From contig JAUIRK010000880.1 in the NCBI GenBank assembly GCA_030549495.1, positions 124,001-188,000 of the forward strand: a stretch of DNA of 64,000 bases, in the 5' to 3' direction. The notes under the pieces were generated by a model. It saw only the letters and a program-made list of their open reading frames with translations, searched no databases and was not told where the DNA came from. Origin of the DNA: Nectonema munidae. Lineage: Eukaryota; Nematomorpha; Nectonematoida; Nectonematidae. A program made the position numbers and the translations under genes. Positions 1 through 11,984 of this stretch are shown here, piece by piece (positions within the stretch are counted from its first letter, which is position 1; every line of letters begins with the position of its first letter).

Positions 1-104
1 ATATTGAAAATTGATGAATTGAGATGTTTTATTTGAATTTTGATAACTTCTGGATATAACTGTCTTCCTGGTTGACGTTTTTATTAGGACAACGCTAATG
101 TCAT

Positions 105-1236
105 GAGAAATAATATGATTCATCAAGCAATGAGAAGAGACGATTTATTCAAATTATGCGACCAATTGATTGTAGTGACAATTGTAAACTAGATAAAAAG
201 ATAAGTTCAGCAAAATTAGTCCTTTAGCAAAAATGCTCAAAAAAAACTTTCTTCAAAATTTCAAACCGTCTTGTGATTTGTCTTATGATGAAAGCATGAT
301 TGAATGTTATGTTCGACACGGATATAACAATTCATTCGCGGAAAGCCTATTCCTTTTGCCTATAAAGTTTGGAGTTTGAATCAAGATAATAGCTACTTGG
401 TTAACTTTGAGTTCTATCGAGGTTCAAATTCTACTACTGAAAGTAGTATAAATCATGTAGGAAAACCAGCATCACCACCTATATCAATGATAAAAAGACT
501 TTCCAGACAAAATTCGGAACCTTCCCTATTGTTTTTATTTTGATAACTTGTTCAGAAGCGTAAACTTATTGAACTGTTTAAAAGAAATGGGATATGAAGG
601 TACAAGAACAATTCGAAACAATCCAATCCCAAAAAACTGTAAACTACTTGATTTTAAAACAATGAAAAAAAACAAGAGGGTATTTTGAAAATAAATATAA
701 CGGTAAAATTATGCTTTCAAAATGGATGGTTAGCTCTGTAGTTTCAATAGCACATTATAATATGTAGTTTTATCACATTATAATAAAAAAAAATGGGTGG
801 GACAGATCAAATGGATGGAAACGTTGCAGCTTACAGGATCGGAAAAAGTGGTGATGGCCAATTTTCACATGGTTGATTGACGTGAGTATCAATAATGCTT
901 GGATTTTGATGAGGAAGAGTGGTGTCAATATTTCTCAACTGTTTTTTCGAAGACAAATAGCGCAAACTTATTTAACATGTTTTAAAAGTACTCTGAAAGG
1001 AAGCGGAAGGCTAAGCTATTCCAAAACAACAGGAAAAATGCTATAAGACATTAGGTATGATAGAGTTGATCATTTTGTATTACAAGTGCCGAATAAAAAA
1101 AGAAGAAAATGCGCAGGTGATAATTGTCATTCCTCTGGTAGAACACAATGTCTAAAATGTGGTGTTGGTTTGTGTTTGGAATGTTTTGCCTCTTATCATC
1201 AAAAATATATTTGCTTTTTTATTTCTGATAAATAAA
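105..1236 (+). pseudogene. Decayed piggyBac-family transposase
   Basis: Translation in shifting frames gives a recognisable piggyBac (DDE_Tnp_1_7) transposase. In order: a DLSYDESMIE block (first catalytic Asp region), KVWSLNQDNSYLVNFEFY, then FDNLFRSVNLL, GYEGTRTIRNN and IPKNCKLLDFKTMKKN, then NVAAYRIG, and a C-terminal cysteine-rich finger with CAGDNCHSSGRTQCLKCGVG and CLECF. These are in the family order and spacing. Several stops and frame changes break the frame, so no functional enzyme is made. No clear TTAA-flanked termini were found, and the left end may lie outside the window. A piggyBac-type MITE occurs at 49920-50049, but the two cannot be linked here. Confidence 0.85.
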
Positions 1237-1499
1237 AATTTTTGTACAATTCTTAAATTTTCAAAAATCTATGTTTTTATATTATTTGTTTCAATATTGA
1301 CCTAGCGTTACCATATGCTAACGGCAAAAATCCCTAGCTAAATACTTTTTTTTCCTCATTTTTGGTGTTAGAGTAGTATATTACTATATATCTATTTAAC
1401 TACTCTGCTGGAAAAAATAATTGCAATTTGAAAAAAATAATGGAAAATTTTAAAGCGTTTTGAAAATATTTATCAATTTCTAGTTTTTTGCATCATTCA

Positions 1500-1950
1500 T
1501 CATCGTTAAAGTGGCGTATCCATTTGGACGTGGGCTACCATGGAGCGCCAGAGTTTGTTTCCTAGTTTACCATGCTTAGTCTTGGAGATGTTACGTGGTG
1601 AGGTGTCCAGTTCTCTTCCACGCCGTAATTGTAAGCTACGGACCTAGCCTTGGTCTAATTTGACTAACTGCAAGGCAGCAGTAACTAGGCTTGTTTGAAG
1701 GCGGACTTACTCGCCTTGTCACGACAACGTCATGAACATGGCGCATTTTAACTTGTAGAAAGGAGTCACCCAATCTACTACCGTCTCGTTGTGTCGTAGC
1801 TGTTTGTTCGGGGCTGCTTATTCATCAAGCTAAGCTGGCTTATGTCCCAGCTAACGACCATATCTGATGGCCGTTCCACTATCCAGAACCTGCAGACCCG
1901 CTCTCAAACTGTTTCAGCTCAGTCGTTCAACAAACGGTAGGAAACTTCAT
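1500..1950. repeat. GC-richer island, unclassified (possible old dispersed repeat)
   Basis: This segment is clearly richer in G+C than its AT-rich surroundings and has sharp edges. No frame on either strand gives a family I recognise. A second GC-richer patch at 11985-12190 shares short words with it (a TGTTTC-CTA block, then AGGTGTCCA), which hints at one repeat family. Genome-wide copy number would decide. Confidence 0.3.
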
Positions 1951-2559
1951 GCATGTTGAAACACAAGCCGTGCTTAAAATGTCATACAAGTTCTTATAGT
2001 TCGTTTAAAAAAATTGATATGTATTTTTTACACAGCCCAGATGAAGCTTTCAAAAACGAACGCTGTAAAAAAAGTGAAATGACAAATGAACAAAAGTATG
2101 TTCTTTTAATTCAAGTTCCTTTTTTCCTGTTCTCGGCTTCTGTACTTTCTTCAAATGATGCCCGTTCGAACGTGGAGCACATTTAGTGTTCTACAATAAA
2201 CTACTGTAGATAATCGTAAAAGTGTACCCGCACACATGTTTATTCTCAATAGCATAAAAAATTTATGTGGACATTAAATCAATGTTATTAAAGTGGACAT
2301 TTAATCACGGTTTCATGTGTCTCAGATTATTGAGGTTTACATACTGTATCTGAATTCTTTGACAAGATTTGAGAAATATAATTAAAAATTGAGCTAGAAT
2401 TCAATGAAAATAAAGAAAGTTAAAATTAGAATGTACATAAACCTAGAAAATGCTTTAAAATTTCTATTCAAAAAATTAGATTAAATAAATAAAATTTTAT
2501 TTGTTTTTGAAATTTCAAGATTTTTTCATTTAAAAATTGCCTACTTTCAAGCCCCCGCT

Positions 2560-2830
2560 CTTAAATACGCGTGTGAAATAAATTTGTGGTTGACATCTCA
2601 AAATTGTCTCCTAAAATATTGTTCAAATCCTAAATCAAATAAAATCTTTCTGAAAGTTTATGCATTCAGAGTGGGAAAATGTTTGTAAATGTCAATATAG
2701 TATTCATTTGACGCCTGAAGATTGTTTCCAAAAACATTCATTTAGGTTTTATACCAAATTGACAATGCTGATTTCAATCTCAGCTCATTTTTGGCAATTA
2801 CAGCGTTAGAGTATGTGTAGGTTTCAATCT
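2560..2830 (+). repeat. Two degenerate copies of the 148-bp repeat family
   Basis: Two successive blocks resemble the tandem unit at 46400-47240. Each has an ATTGTCTCC- or ATTGTTTCC-like core followed by AAAACATTCATTT. The second continues into TTTTATACCAAATTGAC and a T-rich CTCAGCTCATTTTTG block, in the same order as the array consensus. They are diverged and probably old. Confidence 0.5.
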
Positions 2831-3354
2831 AATTAGTGATGCATGTCTCAAATTGAGTTTTTTGGACAAAAATCATTCCTGTCAACATTTTTTGGACAAG
2901 CACATGTTGGTTAAAATAGTACAAAAATTTCTTATAAATGATGAATGGCAAAATTTATTGCAAAAAAGAAAGAATCTCATTGTGAAATGTATAAAATGTG
3001 AAAAGATCATACGATTGAAAAGCTTGTCAAAACAGAAAATGTATTATAAACATTTTTCAAAGATGAGTGTCAAGTTGTGAAATAAAGGAGAATAAAGGAG
3101 ATCGCCTGTGATCAAGAGCAAAAAGTTTAAGTAAAGCGTGGTCTCTATCTTTCATGTATTCAATATTAGAGCACTGCTTGCGCCTACTTCATGCAACTCA
3201 TAACCGTTTAAAATTTTATCAAGCCCAGCCCGTATCCGTTCTATTTTATTTAAATATTTTCTATGAAGCCGTCCACTTCCTTTTTGTAGGAGACTATAAC
3301 TTCTCACTAATTTTTGATTTTTTTGAGAACTTTTTATTCTTGATTTTTATACAG

Positions 3355-3591
3355 ATGAAGAGTTATAGTATAACGTGCGTTGCTCCAACTAACATAGCCC
3401 TGGTCAAGTATTGGGGAAAGCGACAAGATTCAAAGGATTTAAATGTCCCCTTAAATGATTCCCTTTCACTAACGCTCAACGCAAAACACCTACACACTAT
3501 TACGAAAGTTGAGACTCATCCGTCATTGACAGAAGACTCACTCTCCCTCAATCACTGTAGACTGGATTCACTTGGACCCAGAGTTACACGG
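3355..3591 (+). CDS. MVD: MVD coding exon 1
   Basis: Encodes 79 residues from [20 protein letters not shown], containing the substrate-binding KYWGKR and the [10 protein letters not shown] strand. It ends with an Arg codon (phase 0) before GTATAT. The ATG immediately follows an AG acceptor. The upstream frame is open to 3154, but that part is hydrophobic, unlike MVD, and is taken as 5' intron sequence. Confidence 0.92.
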
Positions 3592-6500
3592 GTATATTTC
3601 ATTATAGTCTATATTCATCCTAGATTTAAATCTCAAATCCCTCATTTCATGAAATGGCTGAATACTGTTTTGGTCATAGCACGAAATCATTGATTATTAT
3701 TGTTATTGTAGCTTCTTTGCTTACAAACGATTTTCGTGTGCTAATAGGTATTGGATGAAATAAGAAAGAGATTACGCGAAAAAGACGATCGGAGGTGTGA
3801 TTGGAAAGTGAGCATCACTTCTGAAAACTCTTTTCCAACTGCTGCAGGCTTGGCTTCTTCCGCATCTGGATACGCGGCTCTGTCAGCCTGTCTCTACCGA
3901 CTCTTTGATCTAGGCCTATTCTCAAATGAAACACATGTCGAAAGGAAGAAATCTCTGGAACAAGTTTCCAAGGTTGCAAGACTTGGTGAGCTATGCATAT
4001 TAATCTTTTGCCAGTTCTCACTCCTTTTTAAGTGTGAACTTGTATCTCATACCTTGGACCAATTTAAACATGGCTGTGAAAATAATTCGTGTTTGGGCGA
4101 ATTTGTATCTAGCATTGTTATTTTTCATAATTCACTCCATGCTTTTTCTTGAATGCATGCAATTATAGAATAGATATAAAATCAATCTTCCATTCATTTT
4201 TGATCTTTGAATGTTAAAAATCTTGTTTTAACCATTCAAGTTTCTTTGTTTTCGTTTGCTTTTCTGTCTTAGCAATCTTTTTCACGAAAGCCCAAATTCT
4301 AGAATGAAAGAAATATTTAGTTTTAGTGCAAATTGTTCTAGAGAGGGATCAAATCAAGAATCAAGGTTTTAGATTCAAAATTTGGCATCTAGGCCTTGTA
4401 AATAATATAACAGTAGTTGAATACTAACTATTCTCAATCTTTCATAGAGTTGAAGACAGTTATTGCTGCACTCTTGGTAAATAACTTTACATCTAGAAAG
4501 TTCTTATATTCTTCTAATTCTGAGAAAGTAATTCCTTCCATCTTCCTAATTTTAGTAGACCACGCTGTTATTTCTGCACTAAATGTAAAAAAGAAAATAT
4601 AACATTTGTTTTTGTGGAACGTGGGAAAAAAATTTTTGCATCCAAAAAGCCCGTAACTGTTTTTTGGATTTTCATCTCAAATTTTAAATTCGAAATAAAA
4701 TGTGTTCAAAAAATTCCTTGTTTTCGATTATATATTTCATATAAAATTTTTATACCTCAAAGGCACGCTGGAACACCCGTCTCCCATTTCATATTTGGGT
4801 AAATAAATGAGCTATAGTAGTAAAATTTTTTCTTTTATCGATAATAATAATAATAACATAGACTTGTTTCGGATATTGAATTATGCGTGTTTGAAGATTT
4901 CAGTCTGAAGGCATTGAAAATTTTGAGTTCCAGGTTCACAAGCTAAAAAATTTCAACTTGAAAGAGCGCATATATCTTATAATTTGTTTGAAACATAAGT
5001 TTATATTCTCAAATAAGTATTGTATAAGCACTGATCTTTTAATTGAGTGAGAGTGCAATACTTACTTTTGCTTCAGCATGAAAACTCTTTTCTTGTATGA
5101 TTTTTTTAACAACTTTTTAATATTCTTCCTCTATCTTAATTAAATATAGAGGCGTATTCTATTTATTTGATTGTAAGGCAGTGGGAGTGCGTGTAGGAGT
5201 GTGCATGGAGGCTTCGTTCATTGGATAGCAGGACACAAAAGAGATGGATCTGATTCGCTCGCTCTTTCTATCAATATCTCTCCTGATTCCTCACTTCACA
5301 ACATTCACGTTTTAGTCTGTGTTATGAGTGATGTGAAAAAAAAGGTTGCCTCTTCTGAAGGTCTCTTCTCCATTTAATTTTCTTCTTTTTTTCATTGAAG
5401 GGGTGAATGAAGTTTTGGGAAAACCTTGTATACGCTAAAATGCTTGACCCGTTTTTCCTCAACTTAGTCATCTCTGCGATGTTGAGCCCTGCTCATTCCT
5501 TTTTATTTGAGAGACAAATTGATTATTTTTAATGAGTTTTACATCCTAATTTGGTTTCGTAATATTTCAAAGTTTAGAGTAATTTATTTATTTACCTGTC
5601 AAGAAGAAGAAATTTATTAACACAAACCACAGGATTAAATACCAAAAGTGTATGGTTTGTGGATTTAATCATTTTATGTGGTATACAAAATTGGATTAGC
5701 TGTTGGTTTACTCTGCCTAGATATTCAAAATGCTTTAGGACAGCTGATAAGATCATTTAAGTAAGAAGATAAATAAATTGAATGAAAATAAAGATGTCCA
5801 ACCCTTCAAATCAGCTTTTGGTAGAATATTGTCCTTGTAAAATGATCTATCTAACTATATTTACTTATTTATATCAATAAATTACAAATTAGAAATGAAA
5901 CATGACCTATTGTAGGTGAATAAGATGAAATTAAATGTGATTTCAAATTTCTAGAGAAAACTGAAATTTTCTCATTCCAAATTATGCAACCTTATCGAGG
6001 AGCTCTTGAATGTTTTGTTGGGAAGAGCAATCCGATGTTGCTTTTCTGGGAACTTAGATAAAACCAGTTGTCAAATAAAGATGGCAGGCTTAAATGGGAA
6101 GATTCAAATAACTCCATACAATTTAACCGTTTGTGAGTGATAGATGTCAAAAAGCTTAAGAAGATTATCGTTCTGAATAAATATAAATAGATATAAAATG
6201 ATATATTTTTTTTTTTGACAGGGTGTTTCATGCAAGGGAAGTATAAACTTCCATATCTGCACTGATGAACTTTTTATGATAAGTCGATGGCATCGCCGGG
6301 ATTCGAACCCAAAGGCTTTCGATCCGTAGGCGACGCCTCTACCTATCAGCCCACCAGCCCCCTTATGTATGCGAGGCGCATCAAACACCTACAAACTATA
6401 AAATGATATGGCCTTAATTCAAACTTTTGAGCGTGTCTCTTTAAAAATAAACGTAATGTGTTATTTAGTAATTAGCCAGCTTTTTTGTCTTAAACATGTG

Positions 6501-9500
6501 CAAATTTTGCTTATCATTAAGTTGCATTCGAATTCATTCATTTAACTTTCACTCTGAAATATATTTCCTTCTAAACGTTATTTAACTTGGAACATTAAAA
6601 CAAGTAAGAATTCTTACAATTATGTGCTATCTTTTTTTAAATAATAATATCTTTCATTATAAAAAAAGATTTTTAGAATGAAGGGATCTTCTTGTTTAAG
6701 CAGAATTGATTAGCATTGCAAGGAAAATCAACTTCTTCAGCAAGATTGGATATCTCTTTATCCTAAAAATGATCATTTTTAATGTTTTTTTATAAATAAA
6801 GAAATTATTATTTTTTAAAATCGTTGGTTACATGCAGAAGCGAGTTGTTGAAGATATCTTTTAGAATTGATACTCAGATCCAAGGACATTAAAAAGGAAT
6901 CTTTTTAGTTTTCGTTCAGCTTAAGCAAGGGAGACTATTGACTGCGTTTTGGCAAATTTTCGTATTTATGTAAACAAACCCACATTTTTGGCTGTTTTTT
7001 ATGATGCTCTTAATAGTTATATATAAAGGTTCTACTCTAAGCAATGCCTTATCATACATTAAATTCGTATGCTAGAAGGAGAAAATGTAGAAATGTTTTA
7101 TATAAATTTAAGTAAAAAAGGCGTACGGTTTTGTATAATAATAAATAATTAAGGAAATTATGGGTGCCTGTAGAATCCACCTACTTTTCATAACAAACAT
7201 TTTTATGATCAGATGACGTTTTGTGTGGAAATGCAGCCGCCAGATTCAGTATTCGTATCTATTTGCGCACTGATATAGGTTGCGAAGCTTTTATATAGAC
7301 AAATGAGGTACACTCGAAGTTTTGGTGTTGGAGATGTAGCTGTTAAAGGCTGGTTCCATCTCAGATATTTGCCATTTGTTTTCTGAATTTAGGGATGCAG
7401 AGAAGTTCAGACACAAGCTACTTTCTCACGTTTCGTTCCCAAGTCGTTGTTCCGCATCGAATGAAGGAAATTTTATCTGCGCTCGAAACTTCCAATTTTG
7501 ACTCGCTTGCTCACATCGCCATGTCAGAGAGTAACCAATTCCACGCTGTTTGCTTAGGTACTTCCACCCTCTCTTTACTCTTCGCTTCTTTACGAAATCC
7601 TCTATGCTTAACTTCTTCCCTTGCTCCTGATTAAAGGATCTCTGTATTCATGATTCATGAAGCACTTTTGATATACAGTATCTTGAATTAAACACATTGT
7701 AGTTATAATAATGGTTATCTTAGCTCAACAAAAGGAAAATCCCTCATATATACTATAATCCTTAACGACTGATAAAAAAAATTGGTGAATATACGTCTTT
7801 TGACCAAAGTTAAAAAGAATCTTAAAACATTTTTATTCAAGTACAGGCCTATATTTAGTAGTAAGAAACCGTTTTTATTAAAATTAAGGGGAAAAATTCA
7901 ACTACATGAAAGTAGGCATAGCATATATGAAGCGCTGGTCATGACTTAGAACGCGACCTATATCAAATTTAAATTAAATATGCAATAAATCATTTAATTT
8001 TTTTAAACTGATACCAAAATAATTTCCAAACGTTGTTATTAAAGTGAGCAGATTCTGTTCTTGAGAACAAATCTGTTTTAGCAGTGTCAAACATATGTTA
8101 ACATTCACCTGTGGTGACGTAGCCAGAAATTTCACTCATTCGAGACAAACAATTTTGAAGGGGGAACAGGCATATAAATATACAAAATAAGTCTTAGGGG
8201 CCGGCGTTGTTTCAGGAAGAGCGCAGTATGCGTGACTCCTCTCTGGCTACGCTTCTGTTTACATGCGAGACAAACAACTACCAGATATTGAACTCAAGAG
8301 AGAGAAAATAATTACCTCTCTGAGACTTGATTGAAAAGAACTTCGTTTTATGTCTACCCCTTCAAAATTTCTTAGCGTTCTCCCTCTGCGAGTTGCGAAG
8401 TGTAGAAGAATGAAAGAAAGATGCATAGTTCGACGAACAGTGAGCGATTCCATTATTTTAACGTGCCAGAAAAAATCACAAGTAAGTGAACGTTTTCCGA
8501 GTATTTTGAGAACCAGTGGAGGTTATGAAGCCGATTTAGTAATAGATACGTTTTTTTAATAACTTAAATTGATTTTGCCTTCAGGCATTTTATTTCATTT
8601 GATTTGTTCTAATCATTAAAGGCAACGTTTAGTAAATTTCAATAAAGCCTCATTAATAAACTTAGATCAGAAAGATGATGCTCAAAGTTTGATTAACCTT
8701 TCAATAAAGTCTCAATTGCACTTTGAAATCGACCCTATGATCTTGTTCCTCCAACTTTTTTTTGGATATATTGGTTTGGAGATAAATTGTTCCAGTTTTG
8801 CTTTCTTTTTTGTTTATCTTTTGTAAAACCTATGAAATACAGGAAGTCCTTACATAGCGCGGTTTTGATCAGTTTCGGTTTTGCTATAACACGGTTTTTA
8901 TTTTTAATACATTATTTTTTAAATTTATAATGTAAAAATAATTTTTATACACTTAATTTATAGTTTTTTGAGCGAACCAGTCTCATTGAAACGCATTACA
9001 AATAGACCTTGAATATCGCGGTTTTGCACAGTGCCTTCTTAAGATTCAAAGCTTAGGAACAACTTTTGTAAAAAAGAGGATTGAAATCTCTTATTTTTCT
9101 CATCCTCAAGAAAAGAAGAATACCATTCAATACTTTGTTGAAACGTTATATCTTAAGCACAGTATTTATTGAAAGGATACAAATAAAGTTGAGTGAATGA
9201 ATGTCCTAATAAATATCCTTTTGTGAATATAATGTGTTCTTTATTGTAATCGCTCTCTTATATTATAATATACATTTGACTGATTAACATGGTCAGTGTA
9301 GTATAACCAAAACAATGAATATATCATTTTCTTCTATTGCAGAATGATTCCTAATGATATCAGTTTCCTATCTTTGTGTTCGTTTATGAAGGTGGACCGT
9401 ATAAAATGAGATAAAAAGTTTCTCTTTCAAAGTTGTCAAAGCTCAATGAAGGAATTAAAATTTTCAATTTTAACTGCTCGAAGAATACTATATTATTAAA

Positions 9501-10796
9501 ATATATTGATAAAACACCTGATTTAATACCTAAAAATTTATCTGCCGACCAGCAACAACATCAATGCTAAGTGCGTTTTTTCAGTCTATGGAATATGAAG
9601 AATCATAATCCTTTTGGCAAGCTTAAATGTTCATAAGTTTACCAATATTTTCGATACGTTCCTATATTCAAATGTTGCTTCTCACATTGTTTGAAAATTT
9701 TATCGGTGAAAAAGGCGTGTATGTTTGTGGTTTGACATATATTTATATAGTTTTTTTAGAAAAATAAAAAAACGAAAATAAGAAACAGTTGAACATTTGA
9801 ATGAAAATAAAAGCTATAATATAATCTCTAGATTCTAGACCAAACATATACAACTTAAAGTCTAAAAGTTCTGCTTATTTTTTAGAGCGTGGTTTTAAAT
9901 TGCGCTTCTCCAAAAATGAATAATTGCCCCCTTTATTGGCACAGCCTCGATTTCAGTGTCACTGATGGGTATAATTCATGGGTGAGCAAGGATATCATTT
10001 TTAATGGTCATTTTCGATGAATGCCGAGATGTATAAGGAATATGAAAAATGATTGTTCAGCGCCTTCAAAGATCAAATTATTTGTATGATGAAGGAGTTT
10101 GATGTTGAAGGGCAAAATGAAAATGAAGAATTAACAGCTAAAATGATATACCACCCTTGAATAATTAATAAAGGGGCAATCGCGCCCTACCACTATTTGC
10201 GCCTCTGATATGGCTGAATCCTGAAATGGGCTTACTTGAACTTTTGCTCAATAAACTCCTTTGAAATTGCCTTGCTATGTTTGAATCAGGCATAAACTTG
10301 CGTATCCTTGCTTATCCTAGACATTCACTCTCATTCTCGCGATTTCCTTTTAGATACGCTCCCTCCGATCTTTTATTTGAATGAAGCCTCGCAAGCAGTC
10401 ATATCTTCGGTACACTCCTTCAACGAGTTCATGGGGAAAGAGGGCGGTGAAGCATGCAGTGCCTTTTACACGTTCGATGCTGGGGCGAATGCAGTTCTCG
10501 TCTTTTCTAGTCCTCGCTGCGCAGCCATTTTTCAAAAGATCCTGCTAAGAAGCGCTGGTGGCCAAAACGATTTCCCACAGAAAGTCGATAAGAGTGTTGG
10601 CTCCAACGATTTCATAAGAGGTCTCGAATTAGAGTTGGAGAACTGCGATAACTTAGTTGTTGATCGCTTCCTTGAAAGATTTCCTGGCATTACGAAGTTT
10701 GGTAGTGGCATCAAGTACGTCATAGCAACAAATCTCGATGAAGAAGGAGTGCGTATTGGTGACGTAGAAGAAAGTGATCTTGAAATTTTTCAATAA
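3355..10796 (+). CDS. MVD: Mevalonate diphosphate decarboxylase (gene span, 5 coding exons)
   Basis: This GHMP-fold enzyme catalyses ATP-dependent decarboxylation of mevalonate 5-diphosphate to isopentenyl diphosphate, the last step of the mevalonate pathway. Exons 3355-3591, 3748-3985, 5178-5360, 7393-7557 and 10354-10796 join in phase to about 421 residues; human MVD has 400. Visible landmarks are [16 protein letters not shown] near residue 7, the ATP-binding loop [50 protein letters not shown] across the exon 4-5 junction, and [10 protein letters not shown] with the catalytic Asp. The start ATG lies directly after a TTTTTATACAG acceptor, so the 5' UTR is probably spliced. Introns are 156, 1192, 2032 and 2796 bp and the larger ones carry transposon debris. 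No internal stop or missing catalytic block was seen. Confidence 0.95.
3748..3985 (+). CDS. MVD: MVD coding exon 2
   Basis: Begins after CTAATAG and reads [12 protein letters not shown]. It then carries the glycine/serine-rich ATP-binding loop [20 protein letters not shown] and ends VSKVARLG, splitting the Gly codon after its first base at a GTGAGC donor (phase 1). Confidence 0.93.
3986..5177 (+). other. MVD intron 2, no recognised element
   Basis: AT-rich intron bounded by GTGAGC and TTGTAAG. It contains a short (ATA)n run near 4845 but no coding, RNA or transposon signal that I can support. Short open frames at 4417-4802 lack any family resemblance. Confidence 0.7.
5178..5360 (+). CDS. MVD: MVD coding exon 3
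   Basis: Lies after a TTGTAAG acceptor. The first two bases complete the split Gly codon, giving [16 protein letters not shown], then DGSDSLAL and [19 protein letters not shown]. These match the family's [16 protein letters not shown] and the VLILVVS-KKLTGS strand. It ends in phase 1 before GTCTCT. It is too short to show up as a long open frame, but is required to join exons 2 and 4. Confidence 0.92.
6205..6396 (-). repeat. tRNA-derived SINE with 13-bp target-site duplication
   Basis: Read on the minus strand, it begins at 6396 with a short leader. It then has a tRNA-like head (about 6362-6287) with a good B box GGGTTCGAATCCC and an A-box-like TGATAGGTAGAGG, followed by a non-tRNA body and a poly(A)-like tail (T run at 6205-6216). 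The flanks carry the same 13 bp, TATAAAATGATAT, at 6192-6204 and 6397-6409. The acceptor arms of the tRNA-like part do not pair, so it is a SINE and not a working tRNA gene. It sits in MVD intron 3, antisense to the gene. Confidence 0.88.
7393..7557 (+). CDS. MVD: MVD coding exon 4
   Basis: Follows GAATTTAG and reads [17 protein letters not shown], then [14 protein letters not shown] and [14 protein letters not shown]. This corresponds to the family's GMRASVETSPLL, VVPARM and SNQFHATCLDTFPP. The final G is the first base of an Asp codon completed in exon 5. Confidence 0.93.
8105..8256. mobile_element. Probable hAT-type MITE in MVD intron 4
   Basis: A 152-bp block with inverted ends sharing CGTAGCCAGA (left 8117-8126; right as TCTGGCTACG, 8242-8251). 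Possible imperfect 8-bp duplications are GTTAACAT (8097-8104) and GTTTACAT (8257-8264). The CGTAGCCAG core is typical of hAT ends. No coding capacity. Confidence 0.45.
8842..8905 (+). mobile_element. Possible pogo/Tigger-like terminal fragment
   Basis: The stretch beginning CAGGAAGTCCTTACATAGCG, with its repeated CGGTTTT and TATAAC-CGG words, resembles the ends of Tigger/pogo elements. No matching right end was found nearby, so this is at most a relic. Confidence 0.3.
10354..10796 (+). CDS. MVD: MVD coding exon 5 and stop
   Basis: Begins after CCTTTTAG, completing the split Asp codon to give [13 protein letters not shown]. It carries [14 protein letters not shown], where the catalytic Asp lies, and [12 protein letters not shown], then ends LEIFQ-stop. 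The C-terminal tail is somewhat longer than in human MVD and is acidic ([16 protein letters not shown]). Confidence 0.94.
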
Positions 10797-10888
10797 CAAT
10801 GAGCCACTCTTTCACACCATTCTTGAACTATTCCCAGAAAATCTTAGCATTCGCTATATACTTTTCTTTGCTCAAAGCAGTTGGCTGT

Positions 10889-10894
10889 AATAAA
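10889..10894 (+). terminator. MVD: MVD polyadenylation signal AATAAA
   Basis: A canonical AATAAA hexamer about 93 bp after the MVD stop codon. It is followed within 30 bp by a T-rich stretch, consistent with the 3' end of the transcript. Confidence 0.6.
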
Positions 10895-11723
10895 CTTTTT
10901 ATACGTTTTTACTATCATGTTTAGTTGTTTGATTTGCCAAACATTACATTTTATTATATTATGGTTATTTGCAATGCCTAGCCAGCTGAATCTTCATTAA
11001 AAAATCGGTAAAAACTTGGATCTAATTTGTAAACATATTTGATATGAGCTATGTGATATTATAATACTTTTGTCTAAGAAATGAAATCGATGTTGTAGTA
11101 AACAAAATTCAAAAACTTCACCCAAAGCAAAATTTAAAATGATGATAATGGAAGAAAATTTTACTAAAAATGTATTTTTCTTAATTTTTAACATCTCAAG
11201 AATCCTTTTTGAAGGTTATTATTTTCATAAAGTATTAATCCTCACGTGGCGTATCTGTAAGGCCTAATCGGCTTTGCAGTGTTTTGAGTCAAAAATTTCG
11301 ATGAAAATTTTGGGGATATTATAAAATGACAAAATAATAAGATAAATAAGAATTTAACCCCATCAATAAAATTTTAAACTTTTCACAATATATTTTTTTC
11401 ATAAATTTTTACGACTTTTTCTTAATAATTGCTTTAAACTTTTGTTTATAATTGAACGAAATAGGGTAAAAGATTCAAGCTGTTTATACATATACTAGCC
11501 GGTCCGTAGTCGTTTCTCGCTTCGCTCGAAACATAGAATCATTGGTTTAGTGTTGGTAGATCGAAACAACAACTGGACCAACTAGTTAGTTATAAATATA
11601 GTTGATAAAAATAATTTTATTTAAGTAGCATTTAAAATCTCTTTTTATTAACAAATTTGATTGATTTTCATCAAAAATTATTACCTCTATTGAATTAACG
11701 ATTCTACTCTTTGACAGATTTTG

Positions 11724-11785
11724 ATTGATTTTCAAACGAAATAAACACCAGAAAATGGTTATGGTTATTTTGTTTGAAAATCAAT
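11724..11785. repeat. Short perfect-looking hairpin (21-bp arms)
   Basis: The arms ATTGATTTTCAAACGAAATAA (11724-11744) and its near-exact inverse (11765-11785) pair with one mismatch around a 20-base loop. It could be the core of a small palindromic MITE or, less likely, an RNA hairpin. Conservation or small-RNA data would be needed to choose. Confidence 0.5.
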
Positions 11786-11984
11786 TAAAAAAGTCATAAA
11801 ACTACGGTAAACTTCATGCGCTAAACATGGCGGTTTTTATCCCCGGATTTTACATGTGTATTTCAAAGAATGAGATTTTTTGTTTATTATTCCGAGCTTA
11901 CCTACAGCTATGTGCAGTATAAATGCATTTTAAATGACTTTATCTGGAATACAGGTCCCCCCATAAAGGTTTTAACCGCTCAAA

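Noticed and set aside
1953-2186. 77-residue open frame following the GC-richer island
   Set aside because: No recognised homology and ordinary length for AT-rich chance frames.
2853-3080. 75-residue frame with a CIKCEKII pattern (possible zinc finger)
   Set aside because: A single Cys pair and a lysine-rich context are not enough; it may be transposon debris but cannot be supported.
3154-3354. N-terminal extension of MVD exon 1
   Set aside because: The extension is hydrophobic and unlike any MVD N-terminus, and a strong splice acceptor ends right before the ATG at 3355.
6287-6362. tRNA gene on the minus strand
   Set aside because: It has a good B box, but the acceptor arms do not pair, and the block is part of a longer unit with an A-rich tail and 13-bp duplications. 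It is therefore a SINE head.
8259-8559. Overlapping open frames on both strands in MVD intron 4 as an extra exon or nested gene
   Set aside because: Exons 4 and 5 of MVD join in phase without it (VCL/DTLPP), and neither strand gives a recognisable protein.
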